Positions 57,871 through 64,000 of a DNA stretch of 64,000 nt are shown here, one piece after another (position 1 is the stretch's first letter; each line of letters opens with the position of its first letter). The stretch spans positions 1,860,001 through 1,924,000 of the forward strand of contig NZ_BSNG01000001.1 of NCBI RefSeq assembly GCF_030159855.1, written 5' to 3'. This DNA comes from Devosia yakushimensis. Lineage in GTDB: Bacteria; Pseudomonadota; Alphaproteobacteria; Rhizobiales; Devosiaceae. The translations under genes and the position numbers were made by a program. The notes below the pieces were generated by a model. It saw only the letters and a program-made list of their open reading frames with translations, had not been told where the DNA came from and ran no database searches.

Positions 57871-58437
57871 ATGCGCGAGATTCTGATGCGCTGGTTGCCA
57901 ATTCTCATCGTCGCTCTTGCATCGCCTCTGGCGGGTTGCGCCACCACGAGCCCGGCCACCTATCTGGTGGAGACCAAGGGACCCTATCAGCTCGACACGG
58001 GCGACGCGGTTCGCGTCACGGTTTACGGCGATACCGAACTGAGCTCGACCTATCGCGTGGGCGATAGCGGAGCCATCGCCTTCCCGCTGGTCGGCCCGGT
58101 GCAGGTCCGCGGCACGACGACGACAGGCGCAGCCGCACGGCTCGCCGCCGCGCTGGCCAATGGCTATATGCGCAATCCCGACGTCGCGGTCGAGGTGGCG
58201 GAATATCGCCCCTTCTTCATTCAGGGCGAAATCACCAATGCCGGGCAGTTCCCCTATGTCTACGGCATGACGGTGCGGGCGGCGATCAGCACGGCCGGCG
58301 GTTTCTCTGACACGGCGAACCGCGACGAGGCCGTCGTTTACCGTAGGCAAGGGAATGAGATGGCCAAGGGCGTTGTCGGGCTCGACTTCCCGATCTTCCC
58401 GGGCGATACCATCGTCATCCAGGAAAGATGGTTCTGA
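57871..58437 (+). CDS. polysaccharide export lipoprotein (Wza-like)
   Basis: This 188-residue protein has a lipobox (SPLAGC, Cys near 24), a PES domain (GPYQLDTGDAVRVTVYGD near 38) and one SLBB domain (GEITNAGQFPYVYGMTVRAAISTAGGF near 115). Wza of E. coli is about twice as long with extra repeats and a C-terminal barrel helix, so this is the short alphaproteobacterial form. It begins the plus-strand EPS operon. Confidence 0.9.
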   Translation: MREILMRWLPILIVALASPLAGCATTSPATYLVETKGPYQLDTGDAVRVTVYGDTELSSTYRVGDSGAIAFPLVGPVQVRGTTTTGAAARLAAALANGYMRNPDVAVEVAEYRPFFIQGEITNAGQFPYVYGMTVRAAISTAGGFSDTANRDEAVVYRRQGNEMAKGVVGLDFPIFPGDTIVIQERWF

Positions 58438-58448
58438 CGGAGCGATAG

Positions 58449-59579
58449 ATGGCCGAACCCAAGCTGCGCATCCTGCAAGTGATGCGCGCTCCCGTGGGTG
58501 GCCTGTTCCGGCATGTTGCCGATCTCACACGCGCACTCTCCGATATGGGGCATGATGTTGGCCTCGTGGTCGACAGCCTTGCCAATGACGCCCAGACCGA
58601 AGGCAAGCTGGCAGCCTTGCTGCCTTATGCAAGCCTGGGCATACACCGTTTCGCCATGCCGCGTGTGCTGGGGCGCGGGGACCTCGTGACGCCGCTGGGC
58701 GTGCGCAAACTCGCCAGGTCGCTCAATGTCGATGTGCTGCATGGGCACGGCGCCAAGGGCGGTTTCTATGCCCGGCTCGCCAAGATCGGTGGCGGCAGGG
58801 CCGCCGCCGTCTATACGCCGCATGGCGGGGTGCTGCATTTTTCGCGTGCCTCCCGATCGGGCCGTATCTTCCACCGGCTTGAGCGTATGCTGATGGGCCA
58901 GACCGGCGCCATCGTCTTCGAAAGCGCCTATGCACAAAAGACCTATTCAGCGCTGATCGGTGAACCCACCTGCCCCACGCGGATCATCCACAATGGGCTC
59001 ACGCCCGATGAATTCGTGCCCGTGCCACCCGATGCGGATGCCAGCGATTTCGTCTTTGTCGGCGAATTGCGTGATCTCAAGGGCATTTATGTGCTTGTCG
59101 AGGCCCTGGCCGGCGTCACCCGGCCCGATGGGCAGCGCGCGACGCTAACCCTGGCGGGCGATGGCCCTCATCGGGCAACGCTGGTCGAGCAAATCGGCAA
59201 GCTGGGCCTGACCGACCGGATCACCCTGCCCGGCGCGCAGCCGGCGCGGGCCATGTTTGCGCGCGGCCGCTGCATCGTCGTGCCCTCGCTGGCCGAATCC
59301 CTGCCCTATATCGTGCTGGAAGCGGCAGCGGCGCAGCTGCCGGTCATCGCGACCAATGTCGGCGGCATCCCCGAAATCTTCAGTGGAACCGCCGGGAGCC
59401 TCATTCTGCCAGGCGACGCCCCGGCGCTGCAACAGGCCATGCAGCGAATATTGGACGACCCGCAAAGCGCGCAGGCCGAAATGGCGGTCCGCCTCACCAG
59501 AATTGAAAGCTCGTTCTCCCTCGCCAGCATGGCCGGGCAAATAGAAGAGCTCTATCAATCGCTGTTGCTAAAGACTTAG
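58449..59579 (+). CDS. GT4-family glycosyltransferase
   Basis: This 376-residue cytoplasmic GT-B enzyme adds a sugar to a growing lipid-linked repeat unit. N-terminal LQVMRAPVGGLFRHVADLTRAL and the C-terminal E-x7-E motif (ESLPYIVLEAAAA near 279) mark GT4, with ATNVGGIPEIF after it. It follows the export gene by 11 bases. The donor sugar cannot be read from sequence. Confidence 0.9.
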   Translation: MAEPKLRILQVMRAPVGGLFRHVADLTRALSDMGHDVGLVVDSLANDAQTEGKLAALLPYASLGIHRFAMPRVLGRGDLVTPLGVRKLARSLNVDVLHGHGAKGGFYARLAKIGGGRAAAVYTPHGGVLHFSRASRSGRIFHRLERMLMGQTGAIVFESAYAQKTYSALIGEPTCPTRIIHNGLTPDEFVPVPPDADASDFVFVGELRDLKGIYVLVEALAGVTRPDGQRATLTLAGDGPHRATLVEQIGKLGLTDRITLPGAQPARAMFARGRCIVVPSLAESLPYIVLEAAAAQLPVIATNVGGIPEIFSGTAGSLILPGDAPALQQAMQRILDDPQSAQAEMAVRLTRIESSFSLASMAGQIEELYQSLLLKT

Positions 59580-59653
59580 CCGGCCGGTTTCACCGAGTTT
59601 TCATTCCTTGAACGGAAGATGACGACCGGATTTAGAATATCGGTGGCGTCAGA

Positions 59654-61171
59654 ATGTATCGTGTCGATGCAAAACAGGCCGTGCTGGACCATGTGTCCAA
59701 GCAAGGTGCGGCGGGGGAGCGTCAGCTTTCGCCCCAGGCGGAGGCGATCATCGCCGCGCCGGTGGAGCGGACACTTTCGGGCGCCGTAGTCGTCGGCATC
59801 GCCCAGGTGGTTGAGGCCGTGCTGCTTGCGGTGCTCGGCTATTTCATCTTTGAAACCGTGGTGGAGATCGGCCAGGCAGGCTTTTACGTGCCGGTGATTC
59901 TGGCGTCGTCCCTTTTGGCAAATGTGCTGTTCAATGCAGGGCGCACGCACCGTATCGCAGCCTATCGCACCATTTTCAGCCAGATCAGCCGCGTGCTGGT
60001 GGGCTGGACGCTGGTTGTCACCGTCGTTGCGGTGGGCATTTTCTTCTTCAAGGCGGCCGATCTGTTTTCGCGCCTCTGGCTCATCAGCTGGTTTGCCGGT
60101 GGCGCGGTGCTGCTGATCGCCTATCGCCTTTTGCTGCGCGCCCTGGTGATGCGCTGGACGGCCGCCGGGCGGCTGCGCCGCCGCACCGTCATCGTGGGCG
60201 GCGGCAAGGATGCCGAAGTGTTGATCGATCAGATCCATGCCAGCGCCAATAATGATATTCGCCTGCTGGGCCTGTTCGATGACCGGGTGGATGCGCGTTC
60301 GCCCGACCAGGTGGCCGGTTCGCCCAAGCTGGGCAAGGTTGCCGACCTGATCGAATTCGCCCGTCGCACGCCCATCGACCTGGTTATCGTCTCCATGCCG
60401 CTTTCGGCGGAAAAGCGCGTGCTGGAAATGCTGACCCAGCTCTGGGTGCTGCCGGTCGACATTCGCCTGTCGGCGCATATGAGCAAGCTCAAATTCACCG
60501 ACCGGGCCTATTCCTATGTCGGGGACATCGCCGTTTTCGACATGGCCGACCGGCCGATTTCGGACTGGAACCTGGTGTTCAAGTGGCTGTTCGACAAGGC
60601 TGTCGCGCTGCTCGCCTTGATCCTGCTGTCGCCGGTCATGCTCATCACCGCCATTGCCATCAAGCTTGAGAGCAAGGGGCCGGTCTTCTTCATGCAGAAC
60701 CGGCATGGCTTCAATAACGAGCTGATCAAGGTCTATAAATTCCGCTCCATGCGCACCGACATGCTCGACGTGTCGGCCAGCAAGCTGGTGACCAAGGACG
60801 ATCCGCGCGTCACCAAAGTCGGCAAGATCATCCGCAAGACCTCGATCGACGAGCTGCCGCAGCTGTTCAACGTGCTCAAGGGCGAGCTTTCCATTGTCGG
60901 GCCGCGCCCGCATGCCCTGCAGGCCAAGGCCGATAACAAGCTCTATTACGAGGCCGTCGAGGGCTATTTCGCCCGCCACCGAGTCAAGCCGGGCATGACG
61001 GGATGGGCGCAGGTCAATGGCTGGCGCGGGGAAACCGACACGGTCGACAAGATCATGCAGCGGGTGAACCACGACCTCTATTATATCGAGCACTGGTCGC
61101 TGCTGTTCGATCTCTACATCGTCTTGCTGACCCCGGTGTCGCTCGTGTCCAAGAACGAGAACGCATATTGA
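59654..61171 (+). CDS. initiating polyprenyl glycosyl-1-phosphate transferase (WcaJ/ExoY-like)
   Basis: This 505-residue membrane protein starts the repeat unit by moving a hexose-1-phosphate to undecaprenyl phosphate. Four N-terminal helices (about 45-165) and a nucleotide-binding-like domain (VIVGGGKDAEVLID near 178) precede the transferase core (about 310-505) with KWLFDKAVALLALILLSPVM, RHGFNNELIKVYKFRSMR, DELPQLFNVLKGELSIVGPRPH and GMTGWAQVNGWRG. Length fits the undecaprenyl-phosphate glucose phosphotransferase group. Confidence 0.94.
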   Translation: MYRVDAKQAVLDHVSKQGAAGERQLSPQAEAIIAAPVERTLSGAVVVGIAQVVEAVLLAVLGYFIFETVVEIGQAGFYVPVILASSLLANVLFNAGRTHRIAAYRTIFSQISRVLVGWTLVVTVVAVGIFFFKAADLFSRLWLISWFAGGAVLLIAYRLLLRALVMRWTAAGRLRRRTVIVGGGKDAEVLIDQIHASANNDIRLLGLFDDRVDARSPDQVAGSPKLGKVADLIEFARRTPIDLVIVSMPLSAEKRVLEMLTQLWVLPVDIRLSAHMSKLKFTDRAYSYVGDIAVFDMADRPISDWNLVFKWLFDKAVALLALILLSPVMLITAIAIKLESKGPVFFMQNRHGFNNELIKVYKFRSMRTDMLDVSASKLVTKDDPRVTKVGKIIRKTSIDELPQLFNVLKGELSIVGPRPHALQAKADNKLYYEAVEGYFARHRVKPGMTGWAQVNGWRGETDTVDKIMQRVNHDLYYIEHWSLLFDLYIVLLTPVSLVSKNENAY

Positions 61172-62451
61172 GCAGCATCGGGGCCGATAACGCCGATCTC
61201 AGGGCGCAATCCAGGGGCTTCGCCCTGGCCGTCTTGCGGTCCAAGGCGGGGCGACTGCTCGACATTCTTGTCGGCTTCTGGATCTTTTCCGGCGGCTTCG
61301 TGCTGTTCGAGCCTTCGCCCTATGAGCTGACCTTCCTGGCCGTGCTGCCGGTAGCGATTTTTGCCGGCATGGGCCTTTACCGGTCCACCTTCGGGCTCTT
61401 CGCTATTCTGGTCGGCTTTACGCCCTTTGCGCTGATCGCCGTTTTCCAGGTGCGCTTCACGCCGCTCGATGAAGCGCTGATCTTTACAATCGTCACCATC
61501 TTCCTGCTGCTCACCAGCTATTTCATCGCCAATTATCTGGCTGAAGACACGACAAGGCGCACCCGCCTCGTGATGACGGCCTATACGGCCGCAGCGGTTC
61601 TCGTCGCCCTTGTCGGCGCGCTGGCCTATCTCGGCGTCATTCCGGGCGCCGATCTCTTCGTGCTCTATGGCCGCGCCAAGGGCACCTTCAAGGACCCCAA
61701 TGTTTTCGGGCCATTCCTCGTCCTGCCGGCCATGTTCGCGCTACAGCGCGTGCTGCTGCTCAAGGGGCGGGCGGCGCTGATTGCCGGCGCGATCTACACG
61801 GTGCTGTTTGTCGGCGTGTTCGCCAGCTTCTCGCGCGCGGCCTGGGGGCATTTCGCCCTGTCCTCGCTGATGGTCCTGGTGCTGGTTTTCTGGCTGGAGG
61901 GGGCCGCGCGCGACAAGGTCCGTATCATGATCATGTCGCTGGTCGGGTTGGTCATGCTCGGCGTGGCGCTTGGCGGATTGCTCAGCATCCCGGCCGTTTC
62001 CTCGCTGTTCGAGCAACGCGCTGCCGGGCAGGCCTACGACCAGGGTGAAACGGGCCGGTTCGGCCGGCAGGGCTATGCTTTCGATCTGGCGCTGGAACAC
62101 CCCTGGGGCATCGGCCCCAAGGAATTCCGCAATCTCAAGATCGCCGAGGACCCGCACAATGTCTATGCCGCGGTCCTCCACGTCTATGGCTGGGGCGGCG
62201 GCTTTTTCTACTACATGCTGGTGATCCTGACGCTGTGGCGCGGTTTTTCCGCGCTGGCGCGGCCTTCCCCCTACAGGCTGATCATGATTCCGCTGATCAG
62301 TACCTTCACCATGCTGGCCGGCGAGTCAGCCATCATCGATTCCGACCATTGGCGGCATTATTTCCTGATTGCCGGCATGATCTGGGGAATATCGACCGCC
62401 ATCCGCAACAGCCCACGCACCAAGGCGCCACGCGAGCAGATGGTGATCTAG
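61168..62451 (+). CDS. Wzy/O-antigen-ligase-like polysaccharide polymerase
   Basis: This roughly 427-residue protein has about 11-12 membrane helices. The conserved GTFKDPNVFGPFLVLP segment near 170-185, SFSRAAWGHF near 215 and a periplasmic loop ending in HNVYAAVLHVYGWGG near 330 are typical of Wzy/ExoQ/WaaL proteins. It would polymerise or ligate repeat units. The start is TTG at 61168, overlapping the preceding stop (TTGA); the frame continues upstream inside the transferase gene. Confidence 0.86.
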   Translation: MSSIGADNADLRAQSRGFALAVLRSKAGRLLDILVGFWIFSGGFVLFEPSPYELTFLAVLPVAIFAGMGLYRSTFGLFAILVGFTPFALIAVFQVRFTPLDEALIFTIVTIFLLLTSYFIANYLAEDTTRRTRLVMTAYTAAAVLVALVGALAYLGVIPGADLFVLYGRAKGTFKDPNVFGPFLVLPAMFALQRVLLLKGRAALIAGAIYTVLFVGVFASFSRAAWGHFALSSLMVLVLVFWLEGAARDKVRIMIMSLVGLVMLGVALGGLLSIPAVSSLFEQRAAGQAYDQGETGRFGRQGYAFDLALEHPWGIGPKEFRNLKIAEDPHNVYAAVLHVYGWGGGFFYYMLVILTLWRGFSALARPSPYRLIMIPLISTFTMLAGESAIIDSDHWRHYFLIAGMIWGISTAIRNSPRTKAPREQMVI

Positions 62452-63422
62452 GGAAACATCGGGCCGCGCAGATAGCGCTCGGCCAATTGCGCCGTTCCAG
62501 CGGCAAAGCCGCTTGTATGGGTCTGCGCCAGGCGCGTTTCGGCATGCGAGCCGATCCAGGCCAGAAGCGCCATGCGGCGCAGCATCACCATGGAATCGAT
62601 GGCCTGGACATGCTCCTCGCCCAGCGGCCGCACCGAGCGGTAGCCCTCGATCCATGCCGTGCGCAATCCTGGAACGACCGCATTGGTCTCGTGGAACGAG
62701 ATCGCCGCCGCAAAGTCGTAGACGAACCAGCAGAAGCCTGAATCGTCGAAATCGATCAGCGTGATGCCGGGGCCATCGACCAGCAGATTACCCAGCCGCA
62801 TATCGGCGTGAATCAGCCCGAACCGGTCCTCGGCCAGGCCATATTCGCCCAGTCGCCGCCAGAGCGCGGCATCGGCCCGGTCGAGAATGCTGCGGATCGC
62901 CTTGTCGACACCGGGCGCGACGCGCCAATCGCCCCAGAGGCCATCGGCATCGAGAATCGTTGCCGCCTGCCACACCTGGCGTTCAAAGCCGGCGGGCCGC
63001 TGCCATTGCATGGCATGCAGATGCAATTGCGCCGCATAGCGGCCAAGCGTCAGGAAAAGCTCGCCCATATTGCTGTCGGGACTTGGCTCGGAGCCTTGGA
63101 CAAAGCGGAAGAGCACGGCATGGCGCGCCTCCTCCTCATCGGTCTCGAAGGATTGCAGCAGCCGGCCATCGGCCCCGGGCAGCGGCTCGGGAATGGGCAC
63201 ATCGGTATCGCGGCGCAGTGCCGCCATCCAGGCCAGTTCGCTCTCGATCGCCGGGCGCGACTGATAACCCGGCCGGTGGATGCGCAAGGTGAAACGGCCG
63301 CGCCGCTCGGTTTCGACCAAGAAAGTCTGGTTTTCGGAATGATTGATCAGTCTGGCCCTGCCCCCGGCCAGTTCGGGCCACAGCGACAATGCGGGCTCAA
63401 TGTCGCGCGGGCTAAGCGGCAT
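62448..63422 (-). CDS. aminoglycoside-phosphotransferase-like kinase (APH/SrkA-like)
   Basis: This 324-residue kinase has the APH fold: N-lobe with LRIHRPGYQSRPAIESELAWMAAL near 46-68, catalytic LIHADMRLGNLLV near 208 and the metal-binding LIDFDDSGF near 225. Substrates of the family range from sugars and homoserine to proteins; SrkA-type stress kinases are the nearest by motif order. It converges with the Wzy-like gene, overlapping its stop by 4 bases, and is not obviously part of the EPS operon. Confidence 0.85.
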   Translation of the reverse strand: MPLSPRDIEPALSLWPELAGGRARLINHSENQTFLVETERRGRFTLRIHRPGYQSRPAIESELAWMAALRRDTDVPIPEPLPGADGRLLQSFETDEEEARHAVLFRFVQGSEPSPDSNMGELFLTLGRYAAQLHLHAMQWQRPAGFERQVWQAATILDADGLWGDWRVAPGVDKAIRSILDRADAALWRRLGEYGLAEDRFGLIHADMRLGNLLVDGPGITLIDFDDSGFCWFVYDFAAAISFHETNAVVPGLRTAWIEGYRSVRPLGEEHVQAIDSMVMLRRMALLAWIGSHAETRLAQTHTSGFAAGTAQLAERYLRGPMFP

Positions 63423-63488
63423 CAGTCTGTCTCCAGATTGGAATGCGCCCCGAAAGGCACCAGAACGGACAGCAATGAGGAGGGAAGA

Positions 63489-63565
63489 TGGTCGGAGCGG
63501 CCGGATTTGAACCGACGACCCTTTGTCCCCCAGACAAATGCGCTACCAGGCTGCGCTACGCCCCG
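63489..63565 (-). tRNA. tRNA-Pro (GGG)
   Basis: This 77-base minus-strand gene with encoded CCA folds as a cloverleaf: acceptor CGGGGCG/CGCTCCG, anticodon stem TTTGT/ACAAA and loop CTGGGGG, giving anticodon GGG (Pro). Discriminator base is A. Confidence 0.95.
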
Positions 63566-63786
63566 ACTGCGCGGAGACATACGGAAAGGGTGGTTTTGAT
63601 GCAAGAGGTGATTTTGGAGAAAATGGCATAAACCCGATTTGGTCACAGCCATCATAGCGCGCCAGGCGTCTGGCGTACCGCGATATTTTATATGAATGCC
63701 AGATAATTACCCATGCAACCGAGTGGCGTGGCGGGCGTTATCTTTGCGCAGGTTTGCCCCTGTGACCTCCAATGACGTCATGTCGG

Positions 63787-63815
63787 GACCCCGGCCCATG
63801 CACAGGACCGGGGTC
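63787..63815 (+). terminator. hairpin downstream of the right-end gene
   Basis: GACCCCGG (63787-63794) and CCGGGGTC (63808-63815) form an 8-bp stem with a 13-base loop, followed by TTTCC on the plus strand. It lies 6 bases beyond the stop of the minus-strand right-end gene; on that strand no T-run follows. The gap 63566-63786 holds the tRNA-Pro promoter side and an ATGACGTCAT palindrome (63772-63781), nothing else that I can support. Confidence 0.45.
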
Positions 63816-63820
63816 TTTCC

Positions 63821-64000
63821 TTATCCGGCGGCGGGAATTGCCAGCGTGAAGTCGTCGCGGCGGCTGAGGCATGCCGCGTAGAAGGCGACGAGCCGCGGGT
63901 CGATTGTGCTGCCAAGCGCCGTGCACCGCGCCATTTCCCGCTCCGCCGTACCCTGCAGGCCCAGTGCATGGACGAGCTCGGCATGAGCCGAGGCCAGTGT
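63821..64000 (-). CDS. unrecognised protein, C-terminal fragment
   Basis: A minus-strand frame enters from the right end and stops at TAA (63823-63821), giving the last 59 residues (ASAHAELVHALGLQG..., ending DFTLAIPAAG). It is helical, with one Cys pair region (MARCTALGS, FYAACLSRRDD). I do not recognise a family from this part. Coding is supported by the absence of stops in this frame and by the hairpin just beyond. Confidence 0.5.
   Translation of the reverse strand, partial: TLASAHAELVHALGLQGTAEREMARCTALGSTIDPRLVAFYAACLSRRDDFTLAIPAAG

Noticed and set aside
59576..61093. 505-residue minus-strand ORF
   Set aside because: It mirrors the initiating glycosyl-phosphate transferase, and its His/Asp/Gln-rich composition is typical of an antisense shadow.

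Overview
The window looks like chromosomal DNA from a high-GC alphaproteobacterium of the order Hyphomicrobiales, most like Devosia. The signs are the aminotransferase-hom-glpX-recJ neighbourhood, COX15-type heme A synthase next to a DUF2842 protein, the rplM-rpsI pair, many TRAP/ABC uptake operons with IclR, GntR(FCD) and LysR regulators, and short palindromic intergenic repeats. The genus is inferred from gene content only. There are no rRNAs, insertion sequences, prophage genes or CRISPR arrays. REGION 1 (1-24.3 kb) is a catabolic accessory block. It opens with the end of a DapA-like gene, a two-gene dihydroxyacetone-kinase-like pair (dhaK probably starts at CTG) and an IclR regulator. Next comes a minus-strand SDR-GntR-RraA operon behind a 29-bp palindrome. 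A LysR regulator then diverges from a TRAP transporter. After that come a minus-strand aminotransferase plus class II aldolase (RraA/HMG-aldolase type) pair and a plus-strand accB-accC-pxpB-pxpC-accB'-pxpA cluster. This last cluster is a split urea-carboxylase-like machine with an LamB/YcsF hydrolase. I propose that the LysR-to-pxpA genes form one pathway: TRAP import of a carboxylated lactam, ATP- and possibly biotin-dependent ring opening to a glutamate-like amino acid, transamination, then retro-aldol cleavage to pyruvate and a keto acid. That is the best candidate here for an undescribed system. An SDR plus a carbohydrate-type ABC transporter and two tandemly duplicated sugar isomerase/epimerases end the block. 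REGION 2 (24.4-31.3 kb) is mostly housekeeping: an ArsR regulator, hemolysin III-type membrane protein, DUF192 lipoprotein, double cold-shock protein, glyoxalase I, M15-type peptidase lipoprotein, two tRNA-Glu genes, a membrane acyltransferase and small hypotheticals. REGION 3 (31.3-46.4 kb) holds a siderophore-type ABC operon with two tandem substrate-binding proteins, then cfa, recJ, glpX and hom. Hom carries an unusual N-terminal HTH-like domain. A second pair of siderophore-binding proteins is inserted between hom and the aminotransferase gene. REGION 4 (46.4-54.4 kb) has a sterol-glucosyltransferase-like UGT, an SdpR/SdpI-type repressor and membrane-protein pair with a clear operator, a dicarboxylate/amino-acid symporter, a second SdpI-like protein, a VOC protein, rplM-rpsI, heme A synthase and a DUF2842 protein. 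REGION 5 (54.4-62.5 kb) is an exopolysaccharide locus: polysaccharide deacetylase and a Wzc/GumC-like co-polymerase with a degenerate kinase domain on the minus strand, and Wza-like export protein, GT4, initiating glycosyl-1-phosphate transferase and Wzy-like polymerase on the plus strand. The right end has an APH/SrkA-like kinase, tRNA-Pro(GGG) and the 3' end of an unrecognised gene. Non-ATG starts are common: well-supported TTG starts occur at several genes.
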